Origin: Calliopum simillimum
Lineage: Eukaryota > Arthropoda > Insecta > Diptera > Lauxaniidae
Length of the DNA stretch: 64,000 nucleotides
Assembly: GCA_951812925.1 (NCBI GenBank)
Contig: OX638372.1
Coordinates: 38,066,245 to 38,130,244 of the forward strand
Direction: 5' to 3'
Part shown: positions 10,692 to 23,689 of the stretch, one piece after another
Position numbering within the stretch: the first letter of the stretch is position 1
How the letters are laid out: each line of letters begins with the position of its first letter
The notes under the pieces: generated by a model
What the model was told of the DNA's origin: nothing
Databases searched by the model: none
What the model saw: only the letters and a program-made list of their open reading frames with translations
Translations under genes and position numbers: made by a program

Positions 10692-11817
10692 ATGGCATTG
10701 TGGGTGGATAAGCATCGACCGCGTGAATTGGCCAAATTGGATTATCACAAAGTAAGTACATACTGGATAACAGATATTGGTATTTATAAAGTAATTTTTC
10801 TTACAGGAACAGGCTGAGCATTTGCGAAATCTTTGCCAACGTGGTGATTTTCCACATTTGATGTTCTATGGACCATCAGGTGCAGGAAAGAAAACGCGCA
10901 TCATGTGCCTTCTACGCGAGCTTTACGGTTCCGGAGTTGAACGGCTGCGAAATGAAACGATGACCTTCACAACACCGTCTAATCGCAAAATAGAAGTTAT
11001 GACTGTTGGTAGCAATTATCACTTGGAAGTAAATCCTTCCGATGCTGGAATATATGATCGTGTCGTTGTTATCGATCTTATTAAGCAAGTCGCACAAACG
11101 CACCAAATAGATCCTAGTGGACAACGTGAGTTTAAAGTCATAGTGCTATCTGAAGTAGATGAGCTAACTAAAGACGCACAACATGCACTACGTCGTACCA
11201 TGGAAAAATATGTGTCGACATGCCGAATTATTCTATCGGTTAACTCAACATCACGGGTGATTCCGGCCATTAGGTCACGTTGCTTGGGCATTCGTGTATC
11301 AGCACCTACACCAGATGAAATTAATTCGATTTTACAGACAACTTGCAAACGAGAAGGTCTAGCATTGCCCTCTGATTTTGCTATTCGTCTAATTGATAAG
11401 TCTGATAGAAATTTACGTCGAGCTTTGCTTATGCTTGAGGCATGTAAAGTGCAACAGTATCCGTTCACGTCGCAGCAGGAAATTATTGAACTTGATTGGC
11501 AAATTTTTCTACGCGATACTGCCAATCAAATTGTGACTGAGCAAACACCTGCTAAACTAGAAAAAGTGCGTGATCGTTTGTATGAACTACTTGCACAAGG
11601 TGTTCCACCAGATATGATTTTCAAAGGCTTGGTACAACAGCTGGTGAAAAATTGCGATATGTCATTGAAAGCAAAGATTCTCGAATATGCTACTCTGTAT
11701 GAACACCGTATGCAAAATGGAGCAAAGCACATTTTCCATTTAGAGGCATTTGTTGCCCAATTTATGAATATTTATAAAAAGTTCATATCCGATTCAATGA
11801 TGATGGATGATTTTTAG
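10692..11817 (+). CDS. RfC38: Replication factor C subunit 3 (clamp loader small subunit)
   Basis: Exons 10692-10751 and 10807-11817 join in phase 0 across a 55-bp GT-AG intron to give 356 residues. The N-terminus MALWVDKHRPREL is the RFC box. A P-loop GPSGAGKKT lies at residues 42-50, the degenerate Walker B LSEVDEL at about 134-140, and the SRC motif (IRSRC, residues about 175-179) follows, which together specify the RFC3/38-kDa subunit. The protein is part of the pentameric ATPase that loads PCNA onto primer-template DNA in the nucleus. A polyadenylation signal AATAAA is at 11847-11852. The start is the first ATG and is required for the RFC box. The gene is convergent with Nup160. Confidence 0.96.
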
Positions 11818-12476
11818 AATGAGATTAACTTGTGTGTGAAATAAGAAATAAAATAAGAATTTTTTGTTATGCTATTCACTGCCTGGTTTTTTTTTGAAAT
11901 TTCAAATGAAATTAAGAAAATGCTTCAAATCAATTTTAAGGCCAGACGTAGATTCAAAAATTTGTGTATTTTTCTCATCCGTAAGATTTAAGTCGACCCC
12001 TTCCCCCACTGTATAAGTAAATCTTGTACCCCCTCTCCCCTTACCTGCTTACGTTATACTTAAACGGCCCCTTAGAATTAAAAGCTTCATAAAATAAACT
12101 AGGTTTAAAAATTAAATATGATTTGTCACTAAAGTAAACTTGAGAATACCATTGTTTCTCATCACTTCGCTTTTTTTATTTACGTTTCTTCGTCAGCTCT
12201 TCACAAAGTGTGAAGGTTTAGAGATTTATTTGGCTGACCATCACCAATTTTGTAATTTTATTTTCGTTGATTTTAATAAAATTTAGATGTCAAATCAAAT
12301 GGAATATACTAGGGTTGCATAGTCGGAAAAAGAAAACAGTATTCCTGCTGCAAATGGAATTTCCATTCTCGAGACAAATTCATGATAAGGCAATATATGT
12401 ACGGCATACAAAAATCAAAAACTTTATTTAAAATAATAATTTCTTTCAACAATATGCACCACACCATTATATAGAA
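11818..12476. other. Intergenic between convergent RFC3 and Nup160
   Basis: Contains the RFC3 polyadenylation signal (11847) and, on the minus strand, a Nup160 signal (TTTATT on the plus strand, 12423-12428). A C-rich patch near 11995-12050 breaks the AT-rich sequence. No gene is visible. Confidence 0.6.
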
Positions 12477-15400
12477 TTATACATGAAATGGTTGGCGTTC
12501 ACGATTTCCTAGGAACGCCATCTGAATTTTATCATCCGCAGTGCGAACAGCAGTCTGTATATATTTTTCAATTAATTCTTCCAAATCTACAGCTGCCTAG
12601 TGAGGAAAAATAATAATTGGTTTTTGGTTTGAGAAAACTTTATTTTTTTTTTTCCACTCACTTGCTTATATTCGATATCCTCTTCGGCATTTAGCTTCAG
12701 TCCATGTAGTAATAAATCAAGCGAATTTAAAGGTAAACACATTTCTGGATTTGTAACCGCAATTGCATGTTTAAAACTAAAATATTCACAGCCAGCGCCA
12801 AGCATCGCAGAAATCATTTCATGCGCTAATTCAAAGGCTTCAAGGAGACGATTATGTTTTACATATAAGCGCAAAAGTTCAGCACAATTTGAAAGCTGAA
12901 AATAGCAGAAAATTATTTGAATATTTGAATAATTTTGTCCTCTAAGCAATTTTTTTACTTTATAATCATTATATAGCCATTGTGGTACAAATACATTTAG
13001 ACTGAGTAATTTGTTAACAACAGTTTTTCGAATTTGTGTTGACTCTTCTGCTTCGTTATCCTCTACTAACTTTTGAAGCAAAGACCATGCCATGTCAGTT
13101 GCTTTACTACGATGTGGAAGATCTAATAAAAATATGTTTTAAAAAGGAAATTGAGAGTAGGTGCTATAACAAACCTGCTAAATCATTTTCTTGCAGCCAT
13201 GACCATGCCTCATTTGGACCTTCATCGGCTGTACGGACACAAGACGTAGTTAAACTGTCAAATATGGACAGCAGTGGTATTTCAAATCCTTTGGCTAATT
13301 TAAATGCTGCTGTATATAGACCGCAATTTGATAGTATTACAGTTAGCTCTTGTGGGCCAGCATTAATATATGTGTTTATATCCTTGCGATGTTGTGACAG
13401 GCAGATATGTGCCTCGGTTTGCAGTAATTCTTTGCGTATGTCCTTAATTTCAAGCACAACAACTTGCTCCTTTATAATTGCCTTTAGATAGAATACGAAA
13501 AGAATAAAAGAGAAAATCCACGAAAATTATGAAACTCACTTCATCCGTGTCCATCACTTCATTATTTTTGAGATGTGCAACGTTCGTTCCAACCAAGTAA
13601 TCATCACCTATCACTGGCTTAGCTATCCAACGGTAACGTGGATCAATCAAATGCAGCGCATTTATGCAAACCAATAGAGAGGCGCAACGTTTTCGCATTG
13701 ATTCAACTGTATCACTTTCTAATTGAAAACGTAATGCATGTTCGTACATAATTGCAGATGCTGAAAGATTAGAAACCAAAGTTGAGTTCAATAAAGTGAA
13801 GTGAATTTGATAAATATGTAAATAAATTCTAAGAAATATTTTGAGTTATATAAATAATTACGTGAACGTTTGTGCTCTTATTTATCACATATTTTACCTT
13901 TACGCATATTGCCATTGTTCACATGGAATGCATAGAGAAAGTCGTAAATCTCATTATTATCAATAGCTAACGAACGTGCGCGAGACTCCACTATATTTTC
14001 GAATTCTTCATGTAATCCAACATATGGAAAATGCATCAGAAGATCCAAACGCTTCTTATTGAAAAGTGTTACAACTAATTGACGCAAACAATCTTTCCGC
14101 CTTGATAATTCTGCATTATATATGAGCGAATGATATGCTTCTTCATAGTGTTCCAACAATAAATGATTATTAAAAACAATAGATTGAAACATTGGCAATT
14201 GAGGATCAGTTTTATCTAAAAGTCCAATAGCTACTTGAGCCATCGATATAATATGATCTAATGCATTATGCTGTTCAAAAAGTTGTATAACTTTAAGATA
14301 ATATTGTGCAATGGCTTGATTGCTCACGAATATATCGCCCAATTCTTCATCATCTGTGACACCACTTTCGATATGCTCAGCTAGACGAGAATTCTTTAAA
14401 ATTTTCTCTGATAGAAAATGTTCTTTGAGAACACCTTTGGCTGATTGTAAAAACAAATCATATGCTTTGTGAGTTTCACCACAGTCTAACAAGGAGACCG
14501 CTAATATAAATTGTCCTGTAAAAGAGAGAGAGAGTTTAAGTCATGAATGTAAAGATACAATACTCGATAAAAGACATACTCGAACAAATATTCCATTCGC
14601 ACCAACTGTTTAAAAGACGCACATAATCTTCAATAATAATATGTTGGCAGGTGCTGAACAGCCATTCACCAAAAACAAAATTAAATGAGACGGCCCAGCT
14701 GCACAAAAGAAATATTTTTTTTTAAGAATTAATCAATGAAAATATTGTTTTTTTTTTCAAAATTACATCAACTGGCTTACGATCGTAGTAAGGGGAATAA
14801 GCGTATTTTGCCAAATGGGTTCACTTAAGGTCTTAAAATTGTCGGCATAAAGTGCTAGTGCAGTATATAAACCTTTTGCGTTAAGAAACACACGTAACAA
14901 AGGCGCTGCATTGCTTTTCCCATTATTAGAGTAAATGCGTCCGGAACCATTGCTAAGCTGTAAAAGATTTAAGCGCTGCACAGAAGTTTCTCTTATGGAA
15001 AAAATAAGCAAAGTCATTATTCAATATTTATGGAGCATAATTTTATTCACAATAAAAATGATTTTCCACTGTGTGCATTGGAATCTTAATTTTTTACTTA
15101 CAACATTGCTGCTGCATTGATGTTAACAGGTGTCTCTGAAATCCAAACCATAACATAATAGGATTGTAGAAAAATTATCGTGTCGGGCATATATTGTGAA
15201 CGTAAAGTTTCCAATATTTCGACTGATAACGAATAAGTATCAATGAGGATTTGTTGTAATATTAATAAATTGCGACAAATTGCAAATCTGAAAAAAAAAT
15301 TAAAATTTACTTTCACAACAAAAATTAACTCTATGATTTCTAAATTATTCATGATAGCAAATGATTCTAAAGGGGCAATTTTTTCAATTCCGACAGAATT

Positions 15401-18400
15401 CGCATTGAAAGAACGTAGTATGCGCAAAAGAGTAGGAAAAAAAATAGCTTTCAAAAAAGTACGAAAAATTTTTGGTCATTTATTTATTCTATATCCTTTT
15501 TTTATTTTCACTGACCTGACTGATAAGGTGAAGGTTTTTGGCTAACAGGTTTGGTCAAAATTCATATCTCACCAAAGCCGTCACCATTTGCTTTTTGTAG
15601 AAAGAAAAACTTTGATTATGACGAATAAACATTTTCGAACGTTGTAGCTCATACCCAAACTAATTGTATATGGTGTCGGAATGCTTGCTTGCTCGTTGGA
15701 TATCGAATTGCAACAATGCGGTCATTTTAGTCGTGTTGTTTTAGGAGGGGTGGTATCTACAGATATTATCATTGAATACCCCATAGTTTTGTTAAATCCC
15801 CGACACCGTTTTTACTTTTTATCAATCTGTGAATGTTGAACCAATCCAATCCAATCATTTGCAGTCAACAGCAACATCAGTCGGCGTTAAGAAATAACGC
15901 CCAGAAACCAAAACAAAATAACGTCCAATTTACTTCCATATAAATTTGGACGATAATCATTTTGGAAAGAACGCGCATAATTTATTTATATGAAAATAAT
16001 TGGCGTTAGGAAATAACGCAAAAATAAAAAAGAAATAACGCCCAAAAAATAAACGAAATAACACAAAAAAAAACGAAACAATGCCCAAAAAAACGAAATA
16101 AAGCCCAAATTTTTTCGGGCGTTATTTCCAAAAAGATTATCGCCCAAATTTAAATGAAAATAATTTCGTTTTTATTTTTTGGGCGATTTTCTCATATTTT
16201 TTGGGCGTTTCGTTTTTATTTTTGGCGTTATCACGTCAGTTTTTTTAGGCGTTATTTCGGTTTTTGATCGTTATTTCGCAATAAAACGAAAAAACACCCA
16301 AAAAACGGAATAAAGCTCTCATTTTTGAGCGTTATTTCAAAAATGATTATCGTCCAAATTTATATGAAAATAATTTGGGCTTTACTTCGCTTTTGTTTTT
16401 GGGCATTATTTCCTAACGCCAAATAATTTGGGAGTTATTTCGTTTTTGAGCGTTAATTCGTTTTTTTTTTTTTAATGAAATAACTCCTAAAATAGAAACG
16501 ATATAACGCTCAAAAAATATGAAACAAAGCTCAAAATTTGAGCGTTATTTCCAAAATGATTATCGTCCAAATTTATCTGAAAATGGTTTGGGGGTTATTT
16601 CGGGTCTTAATTCATATTGTCTGGGCGTTGTATCGTTTTTATTTAGGGCGTTATTACGTATTTTTATTTTTGGGCAATATTTGGTTTTTTTTTTTGTCGT
16701 TATTTCTTTACGCCACATCAGTCCTTTAGTACCTGGAGACCGATTCCTGCAATCTGATTTCATTATTTTAGTCGATGTTTTTATTCATAGCTATTTCAAA
16801 ATCCTGCAGGTGTAATGAAAGTTCTGCAATGGAGACGGATTCAGCGTCAAAAAGTAAAGGGTCCGCCAGATAACTTTTTTTTTTTTTAAATTCTATAAAA
16901 AAAACTACTGGATCGAGTGTAGCTTCGGCTGTGTGGCACGTAGCGCCGTCCTGTTGAAACCAAATGTTGCCAATATCCTCCTCTTCAATTTTTGTGAACA
17001 AAAATTCGTTCAACATGGCCCGATAACGATCGCCATTGACTGTAACGGCCACTCCTTGCTCATTTTCGAAGAAAAATGGCCCAATTATGCCTCTGGACCA
17101 AAATTCGCACCAAACTCGTTTTGGGTGCAGCGGCATTTCAATGTATGCGTGCGGGTTTTCTGTGCCCCAAATGCGACAATTTTGCTTGTTGACATACCCG
17201 CCATGATCAAAATGAGCTTCATCTGAAAAGATGATTTTTTTGGCAAAATCGGTATCTTCTGTAAGTCGATCGCAGGCCCACTTAGCGAAGCGAAAACACA
17301 ACCATATTCGTTTAGCGGAAGGATAAAACTAATTATCTGTCAAATCAGACATGAGCTAAGTGTTACCATTCACGAAATAAGCACTAGTTGTCCCGTATAA
17401 GAATTAAAAAGTTCATTCTAATGTTTTTTTGTACCAGAGTTATTAACCAAAATTTTTATTTTGATAAAAAGTGGGCGTGGCAATTATTGAACAAAGCCTA
17501 CTTTTCGTTATGCTTTAGATACTCATGATACAGATCCGCATACCAAATTTCATCAAAATTTGTTGTATCATTTGTGAGAAATAGCATTTAATGTGTTTTA
17601 CTTGTATGGGAGGTTCCACGCACACCGGCGATATTTTGCCCACTTTTAGGTCATAGGTGCCTAATAGCAAGCAGACTTCCTACAGTTAAATTCAGAAAGA
17701 TTGCTTTAGTAGTTTTGTCCCTGCAAAAAATGAGTACCGGTTGTATTTGAATTTTTTACATTTCTTTATTTTTTTATTTCCATTTTTGTTTCACGTACGA
17801 GTATCTGAAACATTTCCTGTATTTTCTAGGTATTCGTACCGCTATTTTTCTAACATGTAGTTTTCTGTCAGTTTTGAGTATTCAAATTTTAAAAACAAAA
17901 CTAAAATTTGTTTAAAAATCAAAACTGCTGCTAAAGGTCAATATGAAATCAGAATATAATGTACCGGTGAGCGATTATCTCAGTCCAGGGTGAGTAGTAG
18001 TGTGTAATGGAAATCTTTGAATTTAAAAAAATATAATTACTCCATATTTATATTCTTTCAGAGTTGCTGGCAATCATTTGCACATTCAAGTGTCTGCTCG
18101 GCAAAGATGCCTTTTCACAACTCAAGACGTTTTCTTAAAAAGATAATTAATGGTAAGTCTTGCATAAAGTACCCTTCTAGCTTTTGTCCATGAACATAAG
18201 AGTGCCCAGATGTGCAAAGTTTTAATTTTTTTTCTGATTATTCTTCACAAAAGATGCCTTAAGCACATTAAGTTACTTCTTCGACTCTTTTAAAGATATC
18301 GCTCAAAAGAATCACAAATCCATTCAGAAGTTTATAAAAATTTCTGAAAATTTCATATAGGTTAAAAACGAAGTTAGCTTAAGTTATGATTGCCATCTCC

Positions 18401-21400
18401 CGCGCTTACCTTACCTAACAATAAGCCAAAAATTATTTGTTTTGAAGTTACGGACAGTAAAAGCGATTTGCCCTTTTAAAGTCCATTTTTGAAACCTTAA
18501 TTGAAAACGAGCTGAGTTTTCCCACTAATTCCAATTGTTTTTTTAATCTTTCTTTGACCTCTTTACGAAAATATACTACGAGAAACAAAAAAAATACAAC
18601 TTTGCACAGTTCATATGTTTATCTTATGGGCAGTCTAATGGACACAGTTTTGTACCTAAATATTAAATTTATTTCGAATTGAAAATTATATTGCAACTTA
18701 ATTTCTAATACAATTTACAGGTACAATGGTAGCCACAGAAGCCATGGGGAAAAGAGTATTTTAATACAAGGAAAGCACTCCGGAAGTTCATTGGATTGGC
18801 TTATATTTTCATTGTTATTTATTAAGACTAGTTTTTACTATACTCTAACTTTAATATCATTCATTCAAATTTGTAATTATTAAGCCTTCAAGACCAATGA
18901 AATGTGATCACCATTATTGTGAAATAAAATTTCCATTGGAATTGTTCATGTTTTCGTCTTTTTTGGGATTTTGAATGTGATTTCAATCAGCATACCTACA
19001 AGATACAGTACCAGTACGCGTGCTTAGAAACGTACTCGGATTATTGTAGATACGTGTAACGAGAATAGTACCTGTATTTTTCCCGACAGCAATGTAAACG
19101 TTATTGAAAGAGTACGGCAATTTCTATGTGATTTTCAAAAACAAATAAACAAAAATACGTGTTTATGTCCCCGATACATACGCCGTTTGTATCTAGTACA
19201 CTGTTTGCAGGGGTTCTTATAGCGTATATTTTTTGTGGGCGGTGCCACGCCCTTCAACGTATTTTCCTAATATAACGCTATATCACATATTAATCCTTGT
19301 TTGCAGTGGTAACATCTCCTAAATTATCATTAAAATTGTTGGAGTCGTTTTCGAGTAATATTGAATTAAAATTTTCAATGGTCAAAAAGAGGGCGTGGCA
19401 AAAAAGAATTGATAAGCAGTACCTACATACCAAATTTTATTAAAATATCTTGTAACATTTGCGAGATATAGCATTTAACGTATTTTGCTTGTATGGGAGG
19501 TTCCACGCGCAACTGCGATATTTTTCCCACTTTCAGATCAGAAATGTCCTATAGCAATTAGGCTCCTCACAGTTAATTTCAGAATGTTTGCTTTATTAGT
19601 TTTCTTTTTATACCGTTTTATATTTTGTGGGCGGTGCCACGCCCTTCACCGAGTTTTCCCAATATAACGGTGTATCACATAATAATCCCCGTTTGTAAAG
19701 GTAACACCTCCTAAATTTTCATTAAAATTGTTGGAGTCGTTTTCGAGTAATATTGAATTAAAATTTTCAAGGGCCGAAAAGTGGGCGTGGCACTTACTTC
19801 TTCGATCCCGCCCACTTTTTGTCTGTTACAAGGTATAATTAAGCCGTACCCGTTCACCAAATTTAATCCAAATAACTTGAATGGTTTGCGAGTTATGACT
19901 AAATCAATTTTAAAATTTAGGGCAGTGCCACGCCCCCTGGTGAGCGTTTACGAAGTTCAAACCTAGCTCATTCTTCATTGTATGCTAATATCTGACACTG
20001 TTCCAAGTTTCATTAAAATCGCTGCATCCGTTCTCGAGAAAAATTTGGGCACATATATATTTATAAATTTATATATTTATAAACATACATACAATTTTAT
20101 CTCGTATAAGAAGAGAAGATTTATATTTTTACAGAAAACGCCTTCATTACTCACAAATTCTATCTGATTGAAGATCGTTTTTTAGTCGCACGGAATCAGC
20201 TAGCATTTTTGGCGACAGCTTTAACATCGGTATATTTAAAGCAAATACGAGTACCATCTATGCTTCCCTATAAACCCCATCTATTGACTAACTCAATGCA
20301 GTACATGTAAAGGAGTTATTCTTAAAAAAAAAAAACAGCAACTAGGGGGCTCTGCCCCCTGCTCGCTTCGCTCGCCAACCCCCGCGTAGCTCTTCCTCTT
20401 TTTAATTCCTTTCTGCGCGAAAGATTTAGGAAGCGAACTTGATAAAAACTATTTTATATAATAATATATGCTAACCTGATAAGTGCCGTTTGACGAACAG
20501 TCTCTGAAAGTAAAGAAAGGCCAACATTACTGCCGAACAGTGCACCAATGGACATCAGAAAACGTGATGACTGAGTAATATCTGTAAACAAACATCATAT
20601 CTTTAAGGGGTTAATAAGCAGTAATAACATCTTATTTATACTTGAATGTGTTTGCATAGCTTCAGGACTGCCATTATCCATACGTAGGCTATCTAAAAGT
20701 AGAGCCATTGGTGTACGTAGATCGCTAATTGTTTGCAGTTTTTGTCGTATTGTTACTAGAAAATTACGTGGCAATATGTCTTTCTCTGGATCACCAGCTA
20801 AAATCTCGTCAGTTAATTTTGAAATTAAAACATTTGGCATTTCTAATTGATAGAGCTTTTTATCCAAGTCCAATTTAACATCTTCTGGTAGCCATTTTTC
20901 CAATTGAGCTAAAATAGCCACTAAATTAATAAGATCTTCACCGACACGTTCATTGCCTGCAAAATGTACTGGTACAACATTTGCGATCTCAACATCATCA
21001 CCAGCAAGCATAATATGTTCCAATGTTTCACATGGACGCAATAGTGAAAATGTATTTTTCTTGATAACCGAAAGGGCATCAATAGGTTCCAGTATAACAA
21101 GACCCGTTGGTTGACATGCTTTCATATGATATTGTTCACAACAGGAATAGAAACGTTCCCATAAACGTGTTGATATTTCTAAATATTCTTCATCCGTTAC
21201 TTCGAAATCTTTAACCTCATTCTGTAGCTCATCTTCGACAGCTTGGCAAACATGCTCTTTCAACATTAACATATTACAATGTTTGGCATCAAATCGAACA
21301 TTGGAACGACGGAACATCTGTTAAGGAGGAATATTATTGCTGAATATGTATAAACCAAGGGTAATGTGACTTCAACTTACGAATAAGGCTTTTGCTATGA

Positions 21401-23401
21401 CACTACGCTCAAATTTCCCGGGATGAAAAATATATGAACAATATGCCTCACGCGGATCCATGCCTTGTTCTATGCCAACACAATATCGATCAGGTGGTGG
21501 TTCCATTGCTGCCGAAACCCAATTCATGCCCATGCCACGAATTAGTGAAAAATTTGAAATGCTGAATTCACCTTCGGCATTACACCACAATGCCCAAATG
21601 CGTGTCTTAGATGCACTGAAATCAGCCAAGTCTAATTGAGGTGCCGAAATCACTTTGCGCCGCATAAATGCCATTGAATTCGATGAAGAACCATGATTTA
21701 TTTGCACATCAACGCATACAAATTCTGCACCCGAAGAATGCGAAAGAAACGCACAAACGCTGGTATCACTTATTTTACGCAGTGAACTACATTGCGCTTT
21801 AGGTTAAAATTAATGAAAATAATGCTCTAGACTTTTAACATATAATACTTACGTCCTTGCATACGTGGTTCATTGGTATCGCGAACACAGTTAATGGAAC
21901 AGACGCTTTGCAGTGTTATTGTCGACCACATCCGTAAATGATCATCTCTGTATAGCGCTAATAGAAACGTTTGACCATTGATTTGATTGAATACTAAAGA
22001 AGTTGCATTTTCACCATCTGCAGTGTTAGTTTTTCCACTATAAAAATTAAATAAATTCAAAGTTCGTCTTAGAGAGCTTTTTTAAAAGCTTTCAAGCTGT
22101 TGGGAGGTATCGATATACTTAGTTACGAATTCGTAACGAAATATCGTAAGAGTTCCGTAAAGTCGAAAGAAAAAATTGTTAAGATAAATCTTTACGAAAT
22201 AGTTATGAATGCGTAACAAAAACTCTTTTTTAACAGTTTCGAATTTGTTCAGATACGTCGAAACAAAAAAAGCCGAAACATTAACGCGGCAGTCTAATTT
22301 GTTAAACAACGATAATACAAGTTCCGCCAATTCGAAAAAAGTTGCAAAAAAAAAAGAATATTTTCTACGATTTTTAATTTATGATACCGAGTCATTCCTT
22401 AACATAAACAATGACATAAGTAATGACTTTCAGTCACTTTAGCTTGTAATATAAAGATTAAATGTTTCATGTTTAATAAATGAAAGGGAATTAATTGTTT
22501 ATACTTACATGAGCGCTCCTTTAATATTTGAAAACAAACGTGGCATTATATTATGTTCCTTTAGTTGATGTGACACTGTATGACCACTGTTGCAGCTCAT
22601 CACGTACAGCATTAATTGCGTGTGGCAGGCCAATGCAAAATATGCTTCCTCCCCGTTTGGTGATAAGAAACTGGCAGCTGCATGTGGAACGGTATTGCCT
22701 AAGAAAAATTTTTTTTTTTTTTCTAAAATTTCAAATTGATACAAATTTATTTGAAGCTTACTTGATGATGCATTTTGGCCACCAATAACATAAAAAGTAG
22801 TTGGATCTTTGGCAGCAGTTGCACTAGCTTCGCGGAAAATAGAAAATGATTGTGATTCATTAAAATCAATACTACTGCTCTGATAGCTACTGCCAGATGC
22901 AGCACTACCGCTGCCACTGCCTGTGGAGTATTCCGCTAAACTATCAGGATGTGGAAAGTGAATGCGATGAAGGCTACAAACAGTGGTTACTAAGATTGTA
23001 ACAAATTGTTGACCCTGCTCTGCAATACTAACCGAGAGTACGGGCGAGTCTGTGAATTTGTAGCGTAAATTATTTTGATACAAATTAAAGTCCAAACTAA
23101 TCTCGGACAGTTCAAGTATATCTTGGTAGCTTCGCCAATATATATAGCGATTTCTATTATGATTGAGTGCAACATTTTCGTAGCAGTAACCTCCTGCTTT
23201 TTCAGCCACTTTTATATCCTGAAGGGTGCTTTGTGTACCACCTAACGCAATGCAGAGATTAGAAAAAAAAAAATAAGCAAAAATAAATTTTACAACCGAA
23301 TGAATAAATTCATCACCTGTGTTTAAAATTATTTCAGTCCACTCCTCCTGGCTTGAGAGGTCTGGTATTACTTCCCGGTAGCTTAAGCTAAAATTGTGCA
23401 T
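12477..23401 (-). CDS. Nup160: Nuclear pore complex protein Nup160
   Basis: Sixteen exons: 23401-23317, 23241-22762, 22698-22509, 22037-21853, 21796-21381, 21317-20642, 20581-20476, 15287-15102, 14991-14767, 14698-14580, 14515-13898, 13760-13540, 13481-13175, 13122-12959, 12895-12662, 12596-12477. All junctions are GT-AG and phases agree, giving 4332 nt and 1443 residues, close to known Nup160 length. Family signatures: SLSYREVIPDLS, NTGGTQSTLQDIK and RYIYWRSYQD in the N-terminal beta-propeller half, ICRNLLILQQ at the start of the helical half, and an alpha-solenoid C-terminus ending MAFLGNRERQPFHV. Nup160 belongs to the Nup107-160 Y complex, the scaffold of the pore and a kinetochore-linked assembly. 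Intron 7 (20475-15288) is 5.2 kb and full of repeats. The exon 4/5 junction (codon Pro) is the least certain. Confidence 0.95.
15880..16720. repeat. Degenerate GCGTTATTTC repeat block in Nup160 intron 7
   Basis: Dozens of short units such as GGGCGTTATTTCGTTTTT and their reverse complements (GAAATAACGCC) occur in both orientations, mixed with recurring TTATCGTCCAAATTTATATG. The block is an imperfect array of inverted short repeats that could fold on itself. No coding potential is apparent. Confidence 0.7.
16768..17301 (-). pseudogene. Tc1/mariner-superfamily transposase fragment
   Basis: The frame reads FSDEAHFDHGGYVNKQNCR, PHAYIEMPLHPKRVWCEFW, then IWFQQDGATCHTAEATL: two DDE aspartates with typical surroundings (SDEAHF and QDGATCHTA). 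The N-terminal DNA-binding part is missing and the end degenerates into a lysine run (FFIEFKKKK) with no final catalytic E/D, so it is a dead fragment. It lies in Nup160 intron 7 on the same strand. Its flanking sequence (16720-16850) recurs inverted at 35790-36350. Confidence 0.8.
17455..17760. repeat. Dispersed GTGGGCGTGGCA repeat, part 1
   Basis: Starts near AAAAAGTGGGCGTGGCAATT and includes TGTATGGGAGGTTCCACGC. It matches, inverted, about 33830-34060. It is separated from the second part of the same repeat (19190-20080) by unique sequence holding the possible small gene. Confidence 0.6.
17943..18764 (+). CDS. Possible small spliced gene nested in Nup160 intron 7
   Basis: Exon 1 starts at ATG 17943. 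Two nested donors exist: CCG|GTGAGC after 17966 and CAGG|GTGAGT after 17989. Exon 2 is 18062-18152 (acceptor TTCTTTCAG, donor ATG|GTAAGT). Exon 3 starts at 18721 (acceptor AATTTACAG). With the first donor one frame runs through all three exons to TAA at 18762-18764, giving 52 residues ending MGKRVF. With the second donor the frame stops in exon 2 (46 residues). A polyadenylation signal AATAAA is at 18923-18928 followed by a GT-rich tract. The product is not recognised. Good splice sites and a poly(A) signal argue for a real transcript, coding or not. It is transcribed against Nup160. Confidence 0.35.
19190..20080. repeat. Dispersed GTGGGCGTGGCA repeat, tandem part
   Basis: Two tandem copies spaced 392 bp: GTGGGCGGTGCCACGCCC at 19235 and at 19627, each followed by TTGGAGTCGTTTTCGAGTAA. 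A third portion ends near 20080. The inverted homologue is at 33330-34110. No open frame spans it. Probably the body of a non-autonomous element, as it is found with the same mariner flank at both loci. Confidence 0.65.
20338..20400. repeat. Short GC-rich palindromic cluster
   Basis: GGGGGCTCTGCCCCC followed by GCTCGCTTCGCTCGC and CCCCCGCGTAG in otherwise AT-rich intron sequence. The tight inverted GC-rich arms stand out in composition, as do those inside the element at 31160-31668. Function unknown. Confidence 0.45.
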
Positions 23402-23571
23402 TTTATGATAGTATTTCTATGCTTTTTTATTTTTGTATTTACTAATAATTCTGTAAAACTACACAAAACAAGCCGCGGCAAACTAAACTGATTCAACTTA
23501 ACCTCAACCTAGAGTTCGCAAACTATCGATGACACTATCGATTATCGGGATTATCGATTGCTTATGAAGGC

Positions 23572-23579
23572 TATCGATA
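23572..23579. promoter_or_regulatory. DRE motif upstream of Nup160
   Basis: Perfect TATCGATA about 170 bp upstream of the Nup160 start codon, in a cluster of further ATCGAT sites (23524-23560). It suggests DREF-type housekeeping control. Confidence 0.6.
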
Positions 23580-23689
23580 GTAATTATTTATATTAGTTGT
23601 TCATTCCAGAGTTGTTTTTTTTTTTTCTTCTAAAAAGTGTTTGTGTGCTATCTCCTTCTTATTTTGTTTTACCCTCTAAGAAAAACGGC

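Noticed and set aside
22094..22442. Overlapping frames within Nup160 intron 3
   Set aside because: Low-complexity, palindromic intron sequence; the Nup160 exons on either side join in phase without it.
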